This document shows positions 1-8,366 of a DNA stretch of 30,786 nucleotides, in pieces. Made by a program: the position numbers and the translations under genes. The notes beneath the pieces are model-generated. The model was given only the letters and a program-made list of their open reading frames with translations, was not told the origin of the DNA and did not search any database. Within the stretch, counting starts at the first letter, position 1. Each line of letters begins with the position of its first letter. The DNA is from a virus, in the IMG/VR virus record IMGVR_UViG_3300030328_003071, positions 1 to 30,786 of that record; one strand, given 5' to 3'.

Positions 1-31
1 ACTGTAACCTATGATTAATCCTAAACTATAT

Positions 32-607
32 TCAATCATAAACATCAAACTCCCAATCACTTTCCATATCCTCTAAATCTGGATAATAGACATTTGCATC
101 TTTTTGCACACCATGTTTCACAATCTCTTGTATTCTATGTAAATCACGATAAAATTTAATCGGCCCTAAAACAGAAGTTGGTGTAGATTCAGGGTCTTGG
201 GCTGAATAGTAGATATGGTGTGCCATCAATAAAAAATATTCTAAATCTAAACTACCTTTTTTGAAATATTTTCTTTTAAGTAAAAACCACTGTTTGTAGG
301 ACTTACCAAGTAAGAATTCACTTTCACCGTGACAAGCAATACATAGAAGATGAAAATTACTTGGTATGTTTAAACCACCATATTCTCTTCTTCTTATGTG
401 TGCGCCATGAATTTCTTCACAATCTGTCGCTCCACATGCCCAACAAGACCTATCATTAGGTAGTTCCCAATGTCTCGCAATAGCGGTCTTTTGAGGCTTA
501 CAAAAACCATAATCATCATTGTTTCTTGGTTTCTTATTAGCCGAAGGTTTTCTTTTACCGTATATGTCCTTGATTTGTTTTTTATCTAAATTTTTTCTTA
601 TAATCAT
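32..607 (-). CDS. HNH endonuclease, probably a free-standing homing enzyme
   Basis: A 191-aa protein with a complete HNH-type zinc/nuclease core: CxxC at residues 55-58, His67 and His70 (HGAH), Asn84 and CxxCH at 89-93. The N-terminal 50 residues are basic and the C-terminal 60 are acidic. It starts four bases after the stop of the DNA polymerase gene, and its ribosome binding site (GGAGGTG) lies inside the last polymerase codons. Free-standing HNH enzymes of this kind are known to invade and split conserved viral genes (for example nrdA of phage Aeh1). Since the polymerase stops early here, I infer a mobile endonuclease inserted in polB. It could instead be a domesticated nuclease. The family call is firm; the homing role is inferred. 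Confidence 0.85.
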   Translation of the reverse strand: MIIRKNLDKKQIKDIYGKRKPSANKKPRNNDDYGFCKPQKTAIARHWELPNDRSCWACGATDCEEIHGAHIRRREYGGLNIPSNFHLLCIACHGESEFLLGKSYKQWFLLKRKYFKKGSLDLEYFLLMAHHIYYSAQDPESTPTSVLGPIKFYRDLHRIQEIVKHGVQKDANVYYPDLEDMESDWEFDVYD

Positions 608-610
608 TCA

Positions 611-2266
611 TTACACCTCCAACTCTTTAGCCTTGAATGCTGCTAATCTAATTGCTTCTCTCGCACTAGCCGTAATACTAGCGGCTAAATCAACATCAGC
701 CCAACCAAATCCTTGAAAGGCAACAATACCATAAAATGAAGCCATTAGTCTCTTTACTGCCATTTGATTATTATACCACTTTTGAAAATCGCCACTATTA
801 TTTTCTCTGGCTTCTTTCATCAAACGCTTATATTCATTTCTTAGTTCTTTCAATTCCAATACTGCTCTAGGCAAAAGCCCTAGTTCATCTGTTTTGTAAT
901 ACAACATATGTTTATTCTTCACTTCACTAAAGTCTCTAGGAGTAGAAATGTTTACTGCAAATTCAGTAGGTTCTTTTGATTTGGTTTCCCAACTAATATT
1001 TCTAGCAATCATCATACTAGGATATAGTCCTGCAAAATCAAAGGCTGCTACATTAAGATGTAATCCGTTTGTATTTTCGCTTAATGGGTCATAAATCATA
1101 GCACCATCATAGTCCTTTCTTTCTACATTTTTATTTCCTGTAGGGGCTTTCCACCATGCATTTCTCATAAAATAAATTGAACCCATATGAGAAGCATAAA
1201 AACATGCATCAAATGGGGCTTTCAATAATCGTTGTAAAGATATAACTGCTTCACTACAATAGTTAGTTTCATCTATTTTGACTAATAACTCTACATCCAC
1301 TAAAGCATATTCAAGATATATTTCTGTATCTTCTAACCATGCTCTACGAAAGAATTCGTTTTTATCTGTAAATTTACTTTGTTTAACTTTACCTTCTTGA
1401 AATAATAGTTGTGATACATATTCTAATGATAAAGAAGGTAATGTTCCTCTTTGAGAATCATTCCACTGTCTTTCAAATGCTAGGTCAAGAGAGAGCGTTA
1501 TACGGCCTCCTATGGGCTGCTCTATTGGAGAGAAACCCTTCTCAGCGTAGGCAAAAGAGAAACCCTCCTTCGCCTTCTTAACACCCTTAACGGATGCGAT
1601 TGGAGACATTACTTGTGGGTCTAATCCTAAAGCACATACTCTTTTAATTAAATGGGGTAAATCGAATCTTTGACCAAACCATGCAATTAACATATCGGGG
1701 TCTTTTACAATCATAGTTTTCATAAAGTCTTCAAGCATTTCTTTTTCAGAATCAAAAATATATCTTACTCCTGTATCAAAAACAGTATTCAATGGCTTAT
1801 CGTTTGGAAACCAAACCCACTGATTATAGTGCTTATCATAATTATCATACACTACAATAGTAGTAATACAGTCGTGGTATTCTCCACCTTGTTGCCATTC
1901 CATATCCCAATACCATTTACGCATTTTATATTCTGGCATTTCATGAATACAATCAACTGCATATCTAAAATGCAAAGGAACATCTGCTTCATAAGTTTGC
2001 CTAAAACAATCTTTAGCCTTTCTAACATCAAACGAATTTTCTACATAAACTCGCTTTAATGGTTTTTTATTCAAGTTTACAAAATCGCCATTTTCATACT
2101 GAAAATCTCTTGAGATATATTTTGAAGGATTATACGAAGGAACTTCCTTCGCAGATTCTAAAACATAGAAGTATGGCCTATGTTCTACTATCTTATGTTT
2201 CTTCTCTTTGTTTTCTCTCCAAGATAAGAATATACTTTTACCGTCTTTACACTTACTTATTATCAT
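611..2266 (-). CDS. polB: Family B DNA polymerase, N-terminal part (exonuclease plus palm up to motif B)
   Basis: The 551-aa product has the 3'-5' exonuclease motifs Exo I (D121, E123), Exo II (F201-D202, without the usual Asn four residues earlier) and Exo III (Y320, D324), then polymerase motif A (D410 with LYPS at 414-417) and motif B (K505 to Y512-G513). It ends about 38 residues after motif B. Motif C (YxDTDS), which supplies the second catalytic Asp, and the thumb are absent; family B enzymes are usually about 750-900 aa. The stop is followed directly by an HNH endonuclease gene, so the rest is probably a separate gene left of the window. The gene overlaps the PCNA stop (TAATG). It would be the replicative polymerase, working with the PCNA, RFC and SSB-like proteins encoded just upstream. 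Confidence 0.95.
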   Translation of the reverse strand: MIISKCKDGKSIFLSWRENKEKKHKIVEHRPYFYVLESAKEVPSYNPSKYISRDFQYENGDFVNLNKKPLKRVYVENSFDVRKAKDCFRQTYEADVPLHFRYAVDCIHEMPEYKMRKWYWDMEWQQGGEYHDCITTIVVYDNYDKHYNQWVWFPNDKPLNTVFDTGVRYIFDSEKEMLEDFMKTMIVKDPDMLIAWFGQRFDLPHLIKRVCALGLDPQVMSPIASVKGVKKAKEGFSFAYAEKGFSPIEQPIGGRITLSLDLAFERQWNDSQRGTLPSLSLEYVSQLLFQEGKVKQSKFTDKNEFFRRAWLEDTEIYLEYALVDVELLVKIDETNYCSEAVISLQRLLKAPFDACFYASHMGSIYFMRNAWWKAPTGNKNVERKDYDGAMIYDPLSENTNGLHLNVAAFDFAGLYPSMMIARNISWETKSKEPTEFAVNISTPRDFSEVKNKHMLYYKTDELGLLPRAVLELKELRNEYKRLMKEARENNSGDFQKWYNNQMAVKRLMASFYGIVAFQGFGWADVDLAASITASAREAIRLAAFKAKELEV

Positions 2267-3033
2267 TAATTCCCACCAACATGAGGGGCTTTCAGTATCA
2301 TTCTATCGTTTGCTACAATTAGAACTGGGCATTCATCCCTCACATAGAAGTTTAACAATTGGTCTTTCTTGAAGAAAGAATACAAGGGAGAACTGAAATC
2401 TAAAGTTGCTGATTCTCCTAATGTAAATACTGGTGTCAATGTTTCATTATACGAATTTGTTGTATTCAGAGAAGTTGATATTACTAATTCATTATTATGA
2501 TAATTCAATTCATAAATTCCAGATTTAACCAATTCACAGTTCTTAATACAGTTTTGGAAATCCACTTGGTTTAGAGTAAATGCTCCTTCAAAATTACTGT
2601 TTGAGAAAGCAAATAGAGTCTGAGGTTGCACTTCATAAGTAATATGAGAAGTAATACTAATCAATCTAGATAGTGCTTCTTCATGTGGATGACTTACGTG
2701 CTTTGGGATATTCGCATTCTTTCTACCATTAGAGATACAAAGATAGTCTCCAATCGTAGCAGTTATTTGCCCATCAAACGATTTTAGATAAGGTATAATC
2801 AAAGAAGAGTCTGCAACAAAATCACCATCTTCTCCTTCTTCAACACCGATTGTAATTTTAACCATAAAGGTGGGCTCACCATTATACAAAGATAATTGAT
2901 TATCTTCTAACTTTGCATAAAAGACAGTCCCAAAATTACTGGGACTAAAACCACTATTTGTTAGATGCTTACCTTTTACTTGTAGGCTTTCTAATGCTTC
3001 TTTTAGTTCGTTGCTATTTACATTAAACTTCAT
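2266..3033 (-). CDS. Sliding clamp (PCNA-like DNA polymerase processivity factor)
   Basis: The 255-aa product has the length of archaeal PCNA. The C-terminal part, with LDFSSPLYSFFKKDQLLNFY followed by ECPVLIVANDRMILKAP, matches the last strand and the APRI-like end of PCNA. The alternating beta pattern through the whole chain fits two clamp domains. Sequence identity to known clamps is evidently low. Position supports the call: it lies directly upstream of polB and in one transcription unit with the clamp loader. A GGTGA ribosome binding site lies 5 bases before the ATG. It should form a ring that tethers the polymerase, the ligase and perhaps the PIP-box ATPase encoded at 7527-8366. Confidence 0.75.
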   Translation of the reverse strand: MKFNVNSNELKEALESLQVKGKHLTNSGFSPSNFGTVFYAKLEDNQLSLYNGEPTFMVKITIGVEEGEDGDFVADSSLIIPYLKSFDGQITATIGDYLCISNGRKNANIPKHVSHPHEEALSRLISITSHITYEVQPQTLFAFSNSNFEGAFTLNQVDFQNCIKNCELVKSGIYELNYHNNELVISTSLNTTNSYNETLTPVFTLGESATLDFSSPLYSFFKKDQLLNFYVRDECPVLIVANDRMILKAPHVGGN

Positions 3034-3266
3034 ATTTTTTCACCTTTTACTAACCAAGCACTAACTCCAAATACAGGATTAGCACCGTAAATAACCCAAT
3101 CAAACCAACAACGGTCATTGGAGGTTTTGTAATCTTTGATTTCTTTATCAGACCAACGAGTTAAACAAGGGCGATAATAAATTTTATCGCCTGTTTCTTC
3201 TTCCTCTTCTAAAAAAGTCAATTCACCTAAATTCTCATGAGGAGGTAATTTATCACTTAATCTCAT
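3030..3266 (-). CDS. Small hypothetical protein, Trp-rich
   Basis: A 78-aa protein overlapping the PCNA start by four bases (ATGA). It has an acidic run (EEEEE) near residues 20-24 and several Trp residues in the C-terminal half (RCWFDWVIYG, SAWLVKG). No family recognised. Its place between the Sak4-like ATPase and PCNA suggests a replication accessory protein, but that rests only on context. Confidence 0.7.
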   Translation of the reverse strand: MRLSDKLPPHENLGELTFLEEEEETGDKIYYRPCLTRWSDKEIKDYKTSNDRCWFDWVIYGANPVFGVSAWLVKGEKI

Positions 3267-4081
3267 ACCTTACCATCTCGCAATTCGGGAATACCATTCC
3301 AATTCACATTTCCATTTTTTATTTCTAAAGATTCCCAAACTTTACCAACAAGTTTGGTATTTGTTTTACTGCTGAGTAATTCAGCCTTATAGACTACATC
3401 TCCTTTACGGAGTGTTCTTCTTGTTGTAATGATTTGGTAGAGGTAATCTCCCCAATTGTGCCAGTTAGGTTTAGAACCTATTACTTCGCCAGTAGCACCA
3501 TAATCTGCTTTAGCATGAGTAATGTAAATTTGGTCACAATTAAGATTCTTACACATAGCCAATAAAGAATAGAAAGGAGCATTTCTTTTACCCCATTCAA
3601 ATTTCATCTTTTGTGGTTTTCCAATCTTTGAAGAACCTGTAACGTGAAGTGTGCAACAATCTAGCCACTTATCAATTCCATCAAATACAAAGAGAACATC
3701 TTCTCCTTCTTCAATCTTAGATTTAACATAAAGAACAAAGTCTTCTGAATTTGCTTCAGATTTTTGAATATCTAATTCACCATTAGCATTTCTAACTTCT
3801 GGATTCCAAAGAGTAATCCTATCTGCCATCTCATGGTTTTGTCTCCATGTAGGTTCACAACCATCATCCCAATCTAAGACATAAATTTGTTTGTTAGGAA
3901 AATCGAGAGCAAGACCGCTTTTAACAGTCTTAGGTTCTCCCCAAATTCCACAAATCAAACGGTTGTTTCGATTTAACCGAGTCTGTGTTTGTTCTTTTAG
4001 TTTATTTTGAAATGCAATAACTCTAGTGTTATTCTGCATTTCAGTATCTACTGCTTTTCCTTTATTACTTGTTAATCCCAT
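3263..4081 (-). CDS. RecA-fold P-loop ATPase of the Sak4 / AAA_24 type (phage recombinase-like)
   Basis: With the ATG preceded by a GGTGA site as start, the product is 272 aa. A P-loop of the form GEPKTVKS is at residues 48-55 and a Walker B strand VLFVFDG at 129-135. Early strands such as QIYVLDWDDG follow the pattern of phage nucleotide-binding proteins of the AAA_24/Sak4 group, relatives of RecA/RadA used for single-strand annealing and recombination-dependent replication. The P-loop lacks the usual glycine before the Lys (VKS for GKS). A GTG nine bases upstream lies inside the ribosome binding site and is unlikely to be the start. Neighbours are the SSB-like protein (one gene upstream) and PCNA, as expected for a recombination/replication module. 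Confidence 0.75.
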   Translation of the reverse strand: MGLTSNKGKAVDTEMQNNTRVIAFQNKLKEQTQTRLNRNNRLICGIWGEPKTVKSGLALDFPNKQIYVLDWDDGCEPTWRQNHEMADRITLWNPEVRNANGELDIQKSEANSEDFVLYVKSKIEEGEDVLFVFDGIDKWLDCCTLHVTGSSKIGKPQKMKFEWGKRNAPFYSLLAMCKNLNCDQIYITHAKADYGATGEVIGSKPNWHNWGDYLYQIITTRRTLRKGDVVYKAELLSSKTNTKLVGKVWESLEIKNGNVNWNGIPELRDGKV

Positions 4082-4086
4082 TTTTA

Positions 4087-4569
4087 TCACCTATACATTT
4101 TCCATATTTTTATTATTTCATCTATTTTTTCTTCATCTTTTAGATACAATTTTATGAATTTATTTTTAGTGTGTAATTTAACTATTTTATTATCACTAAA
4201 GTCATCTTGCATCCAAGTAATGAATTCTATTGCGGATAAGTCTGCAATTCTATTATTGACTAGAACAAATCCGTCTTTGATTTTAATTATTTCATTCACC
4301 TTTCTATCGTAGTATAATCTACTTGTTGTGAAACTAGCACTACATTTAGGCCTATTTTCCATTTTTGGTTTAGAGGCCTTTCTCTTAAATTTAAGTTTAA
4401 GAGAATGTAATTTTTCCTTGGTCATAACTTCTGTTACAAAGTCCACTTCTCTTTCAAAATGTAGTTCAACATTGTAGAGATTTTCACCCATTGGTTTCCA
4501 AGAAAGGTTTGTTACGCAATTTAAATCTGTAATTGCTCTTTTTGTTTCTATAAAATTTTCTTCTATCAT
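4087..4569 (-). CDS. Hypothetical protein
   Basis: A 160-aa, Lys-rich protein with a mostly beta N-terminal half, a basic linker near residues 60-72 (KFKRKASKPK) and a helical C-terminus. No family recognised. A GGGGA ribosome binding site lies about 7 bases before the ATG. It sits between the SSB-like and Sak4-like genes, so a role in DNA metabolism is plausible but unsupported by any motif. Confidence 0.7.
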   Translation of the reverse strand: MIEENFIETKRAITDLNCVTNLSWKPMGENLYNVELHFEREVDFVTEVMTKEKLHSLKLKFKRKASKPKMENRPKCSASFTTSRLYYDRKVNEIIKIKDGFVLVNNRIADLSAIEFITWMQDDFSDNKIVKLHTKNKFIKLYLKDEEKIDEIIKIWKMYR

Positions 4570-4683
4570 ATTAATTTCCCCATAGGGATAGGCTTCGCAC
4601 CTAATCGAGCATCAATTTTATCCACAAGTTTATGCTTACACTTGCAACGAGGGCTAACGTAGGAGCCCTTGGATTATTAGGCC
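4570..4683. other. Short intergenic region with a hairpin
   Basis: No ATG-started gene is visible. A perfect 6-bp hairpin (AGGGCT / AGCCCT, 8-nt loop) sits at 4650-4669, just after the stop of the SSB-like gene, and could slow or end transcription. One minus-strand frame without an ATG reads a Cys/Lys-rich stretch (RCKCKHKLVDKIDARLG), which may be a decayed zinc peptide or chance. Confidence 0.4.
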
Positions 4684-5889
4684 TCAAAACCAATCAGTAT
4701 TATCCTCCACTGGTTGACTTACTTCAACAGAAGCACCATGTCTTACAGTGCATAGAAGACCGGAAGTGTTGATAGTTACAGGCTCTACTTCACCATCTAT
4801 AGTTCTTTGACTGGTTCTACCAACAATAATTACTGATGAACCAATACCGAAATCAAGCGTTAAATGTTCTGGAATCCAACAAGTGGTAATACCATCATTA
4901 TCATAGTCTAATTCTGCATTTAAATCAGTGATGTAAATAATTCTGTTACCGTTCTTTGTTGGAATCATGTTCATATTACAGACAGTTCCATCTGTAATAA
5001 TAAATCTCTCTTTAGATGGTAGTGCTTGACGTTGAAGATGTTCTTTATCCATTTCTACAAGAGAAACGATATGGTCGCTGAAATTGTTTTGAAGACATTC
5101 TTCAAAGTTAAAATCACCCATATCACGATAGATTTCATTTTCGGGGTCAAGGGAATCATTTGTAGTTAGACTCTTAATAGTTAAATCAGTTGCTCCATAA
5201 ATATCAGTTCCATTTGAACCTTCGATACATAGGAAATGAACCCATTCAAAGGTATTAGGTTTGAAGTCAATACCGCCTTGATTCTTGTAAGAAAAGTTAT
5301 ACATTTTCATATCAGTTCCACCAATAGAACCAAAGAAGATACCAGACCTTCTAAATTGTTCTTTTGGAAGAGGCTTTCCAAAGTTAGCATTTTTGCCACC
5401 ATTCATGTAAGTAGCAGTATTATCCAATGGAATAAATACTCTTCCATCTTCTAGTGTTTCTGCTCCATCTGGTAGTTTAACAACTACTTTTTCTTGGTAT
5501 TCGCCATTATGATAACGTGATACAGACCACTTACCAATTGCGTTTTCATTTGCTACTGCAACAATTCCCTTTTCTAAAGCGTTATCGGCATCTCTAAGGA
5601 ATTCTTCCTTGGCCTTTGCTCTATTCCAACTCATCATGTCTCTTGGGGCTTCTAGAGCCGCAAAGAAACCAAATGCTGCTCGGTAGTAAGAGTCGTTATT
5701 TTGGTTTCCACTCTTTTGGCTTCTTTTAGCATTAGCCACATAGTTTCTCCAAAGACCCAAACCGATAGGGTTGTCCTTTTCTATTCCATTCTGTTGACAA
5801 AGTTCATCGAACTTTACCATAGCATCGTCTTCGGGAATACCCAAGACATCTGCGCCTTTCATTATTTCATTCTTCGTATTTTTATCCAT
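4684..5889 (-). CDS. Probable single-stranded DNA-binding protein (RPA/SSB-like)
   Basis: A 401-aa protein starting at the ATG after GGTGA. The first 100 residues are helical and polar (NAKRSQKSGNQNN); the rest is rich in short beta strands of the kind seen in OB folds. The last residues are acidic and end in an aromatic residue (VEDNTDWF), like the partner-binding tails of bacterial SSB (..DIPF) and phage T7 gp2.5 (..DF). It lies between the clamp loader and the recombinase-like ATPase, where replication operons often carry an SSB. I see no zinc finger of the RPA41 kind. The fold is inferred, not recognised by a clear signature. Confidence 0.5.
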   Translation of the reverse strand: MDKNTKNEIMKGADVLGIPEDDAMVKFDELCQQNGIEKDNPIGLGLWRNYVANAKRSQKSGNQNNDSYYRAAFGFFAALEAPRDMMSWNRAKAKEEFLRDADNALEKGIVAVANENAIGKWSVSRYHNGEYQEKVVVKLPDGAETLEDGRVFIPLDNTATYMNGGKNANFGKPLPKEQFRRSGIFFGSIGGTDMKMYNFSYKNQGGIDFKPNTFEWVHFLCIEGSNGTDIYGATDLTIKSLTTNDSLDPENEIYRDMGDFNFEECLQNNFSDHIVSLVEMDKEHLQRQALPSKERFIITDGTVCNMNMIPTKNGNRIIYITDLNAELDYDNDGITTCWIPEHLTLDFGIGSSVIIVGRTSQRTIDGEVEPVTINTSGLLCTVRHGASVEVSQPVEDNTDWF

Positions 5890-5916
5890 TGTTTTCACCT
5901 TTTTTTATTTTTATTT

Positions 5917-6828
5917 TCACAATAATTGTCCCACCATCCATGATATTAACACTTTGGGGGTCATAGTATTGGAACGCCATTCTGTTTCTCCTACTGTTCT
6001 TAACAGTTTGAATTTTAACATTGTATCAATCCCCTCGGAACTGACAACAACATCATGAAGACCATTACAGATTTCTTTGATGGTCTTTCCTTGATAGAGT
6101 AAGTCATGTATTTCACCTAATATGTTGGGGTTCTTATTGATTATTTTTAACAATAGTTCGTTGTATTCGCTTAAGGAAATCTCGACCTGTCTCTTGAGTG
6201 TAGTGTCGCTAGATTTAGCCGCTTGGATTTCAGTAATCGCCCTCCTCATATCACCGTTCATGGAGTATAAAAAGCCCCCTAAATCTTCGTCTGAAAACCT
6301 AGTTACATTTTCCTTGGCTAAAATAACTTTAATCATATCTAATATCTTTTCATTAGATATTGGTTTAAAATGATAATTTGCACATCTGCTTTGTAAAGCA
6401 AATATGATTTTGTTTTTATCATTACAAGTAATAATAAATCTAATGTTAGAAGAATATCTTTCCATTATTCTTTTTAATGCGTTTTGTGCATCCGATGTCA
6501 TGTTATCCATTTCATCTAATAAACAGATTCTAAATGGAACATCACCTAAAGAGGCACTTTGAGCCGCTTGTTTGATAGTGGTTCTAACTGTTTCTAATCT
6601 TCTATCATCACTGGCATTGATTTCAAAAAAGTTCTCTTTGAAACCATCACCTAGTATTTCTTTGGCTAGAACTATTCCAGCACTTGTTTTTCCATTACCA
6701 GAATTTCCATAAAACAAAACATTTGGCATATTTGATTCTTGTTTCCAAGATTGTGCATCCATTACAAATTGTTCTTGTCCGTATAAGTCTGATAATTTAT
6801 TTGGTCTATATTTTTCAGTCCATAGCAT
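5917..6828 (-). CDS. Replication factor C small subunit (clamp loader ATPase)
   Basis: Begins MLWTEKYRPNKLSDLYGQ, the classic RFC opening. Walker A GNSGNGKT is at residues 41-48, Walker B LLDEMD at 104-109, sensor region FIITCND near 131 and the SRC arginine-finger motif at 147-149; the C-terminal collar is helical. The 303-aa length is close to archaeal RFC-S (about 320). I chose the ATG in the TAATG overlap with the upstream gene, with GGAG upstream; an ATG 15 bases earlier gives an unlikely extra MERAI. It loads the PCNA encoded nearby. No ordinary RFC large subunit is present; the PIP-box ATPase at 7527-8366 is a candidate substitute. Confidence 0.96.
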   Translation of the reverse strand: MLWTEKYRPNKLSDLYGQEQFVMDAQSWKQESNMPNVLFYGNSGNGKTSAGIVLAKEILGDGFKENFFEINASDDRRLETVRTTIKQAAQSASLGDVPFRICLLDEMDNMTSDAQNALKRIMERYSSNIRFIITCNDKNKIIFALQSRCANYHFKPISNEKILDMIKVILAKENVTRFSDEDLGGFLYSMNGDMRRAITEIQAAKSSDTTLKRQVEISLSEYNELLLKIINKNPNILGEIHDLLYQGKTIKEICNGLHDVVVSSEGIDTMLKFKLLRTVGETEWRSNTMTPKVLISWMVGQLL

Positions 6829-7079
6829 TATAGCCCTCTCCATTGTTTAAATAGATGAAAAAGTAGTTCCATATCATGGATTACTTCATCATCGTTCATA
6901 ACCGCTCCTGCTAAAAACCAATTCATTAGATGGATTTCAGTAGGAAACGGGTCATTTTTAGTTACGTTAAATCTTTTAAAAAATTCTTTTTCATCTCTTC
7001 TTAAACAAATAAATTTACAAAAATCTAAGTATTGTTCATTATTGTTAAATATTTCTTTTGCTTTTTCAGTCCATAACAT
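6828..7079 (-). CDS. Small hypothetical protein with an RFC-like N-terminus
   Basis: An 83-aa helical protein starting after GGGAGG. Its first six residues (MLWTEK) are the same as those of the RFC gene it overlaps, and the DNA is almost identical over those codons (one difference in ATGNTATGGACTGAAAAA). After that the two diverge. No P-loop. It may be a remnant of a start-region duplication or a small clamp-loader partner. No family recognised. Confidence 0.7.
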   Translation of the reverse strand: MLWTEKAKEIFNNNEQYLDFCKFICLRRDEKEFFKRFNVTKNDPFPTEIHLMNWFLAGAVMNDDEVIHDMELLFHLFKQWRGL

Positions 7080-7081
7080 AT

Positions 7082-7489
7082 TTATTCCTCCCAGTGTAAT
7101 TCTAAAACACATTTGTCAAAGTTTTTCTTTGTTATTCTAGTAAATGTGTTATCTACAGTATTGATTAAAAATTGATTAGCCGAACCAGTTTTATATTCCG
7201 AAGGAGTAATTTCATATTTTTTAATTAAAGGAATTAAATCAATTTCCCATAATACAAGAGGATAGTTACCTTTGTTGTTAAAAGAGGTTTTGCTTGCCTC
7301 TCCTACATTTTTAAAAAAAGGATACATGCTCAATATGCCTTTCAAAGCAGTTGATGTGACTTGCACTGGAGAATCCAGCATAGATGTTTTTATCATCTCA
7401 ATATTCATTTTTTCTTTACCGATAAAAATTTGCATAAGTTGTGAAATTATTCTCGCTCTCCTCCCTTCAATTCTTATCATTGCTTTCAT
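7082..7489 (-). CDS. Hypothetical protein
   Basis: A 135-aa protein preceded by GGTGAA. It has a basic amphipathic N-terminus (RIEGRRARIISQLMQIFIG) and a mixed C-terminal half (WEIDLIPLIKKYEI, FTRITKKNFDKCVLELHW). No family recognised. It is in the replication operon, between the PIP-box ATPase and RFC. Confidence 0.7.
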   Translation of the reverse strand: MKAMIRIEGRRARIISQLMQIFIGKEKMNIEMIKTSMLDSPVQVTSTALKGILSMYPFFKNVGEASKTSFNNKGNYPLVLWEIDLIPLIKKYEITPSEYKTGSANQFLINTVDNTFTRITKKNFDKCVLELHWEE

Positions 7490-7526
7490 TTATATTCACC
7501 TTTATATTCTTTCATTTTTATTCACC

Positions 7527-8366
7527 TCAAAATTCAAAGAGCGAGGTTTGCTCTATTTTTATTGGGTCTAGTTTCTTTCTTTTGCGCTTCTCTCCCAATT
7601 TTAGAAGTCTGCAATCTGCATTGTTTAATTTCGTTTTAGCCCAGTTTTTAAATTCTTCATCTTTCAATAACTGATGTAGAACTTTAGGCTCCCTTACTCC
7701 TAGTTTTCTTGCTAGAAAAGGTATTTTACTGTATGTCCCTCTCTTTGGCATATTTATTCTTCCACTAATATTTCCTACGTGAGTATATGCTAGAATATCA
7801 TAGAAGTATGCTTGTGACCATCTTCTACGAACTCGACCATCAACAAATAAAAGCCTGTTAGGGTGTAGGTTTTCTGTAAGCCAAGTTAATATCTGAGTGT
7901 CAGAGGGTTTATTAAAGTGCAATAATTCTCTCACTAAATCTCTATCTCTTAATTTAAGATAATCAGAAACTAATGAGTATGTATCTCTTTCATATGAAAA
8001 AGGCTTTTCACTTCTTGGTGCTATTTCTTTCATCTGTTCTTCTAAATGATTCTTAGAACCTGCTCTTTTGATTTGACACATGGCTTTAATTTGTTTAGGA
8101 ACGCTTTTTTCATTTATTGAAGTAATTACAATTTGGCCTTTGTAGTGTCTTAAAATGAATAAGATACTTTCTTTATCTGGTTTAATATGAATATCTTCAA
8201 TAATAATTCCATTATCAATAGGTATTGAACCTACATCTATGTTAATATCATTTGCATATACTATAATAGGGTCATTTACAAAGGTTTTTGCTTTTGTAGA
8301 TTTCCCTGTTCCTGTTTTTCCTGTAAGTAAGATTGGCCTTATTGTTTTTAAATTAGTAAAACCCAT
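7527..8366 (-). CDS. P-loop ATPase with C-terminal PCNA-binding (PIP) box
   Basis: A 279-aa protein with Walker A GKTGTGKST at residues 16-24 and a Walker B-like strand IIIEDIHI near 60. A helical middle is followed by a basic tail (KLGEKRKRKKLDPIK). The last seven residues are QTSLFEF, which fits an archaeal PIP box and closely resembles the tail of archaeal RFC large subunit (QATLFDF). The ATPase part is not a typical RFC-L. Because the operon has RFC small subunit and PCNA but no RFC-L, a diverged viral loader subunit or another PCNA-tethered ATPase is likely. The P-loop is firm and the PIP box strong; the loader role is inferred. Confidence 0.75.
   Translation of the reverse strand: MGFTNLKTIRPILLTGKTGTGKSTKAKTFVNDPIIVYANDINIDVGSIPIDNGIIIEDIHIKPDKESILFILRHYKGQIVITSINEKSVPKQIKAMCQIKRAGSKNHLEEQMKEIAPRSEKPFSYERDTYSLVSDYLKLRDRDLVRELLHFNKPSDTQILTWLTENLHPNRLLFVDGRVRRRWSQAYFYDILAYTHVGNISGRINMPKRGTYSKIPFLARKLGVREPKVLHQLLKDEEFKNWAKTKLNNADCRLLKLGEKRKRKKLDPIKIEQTSLFEF

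Noticed and set aside
611-2266. Intein at the polymerase break
   Set aside because: The frame ends with an ordinary stop after KELEV; no Cys/Ser splice start or intein blocks follow, and the next gene has its own ribosome binding site and ATG.
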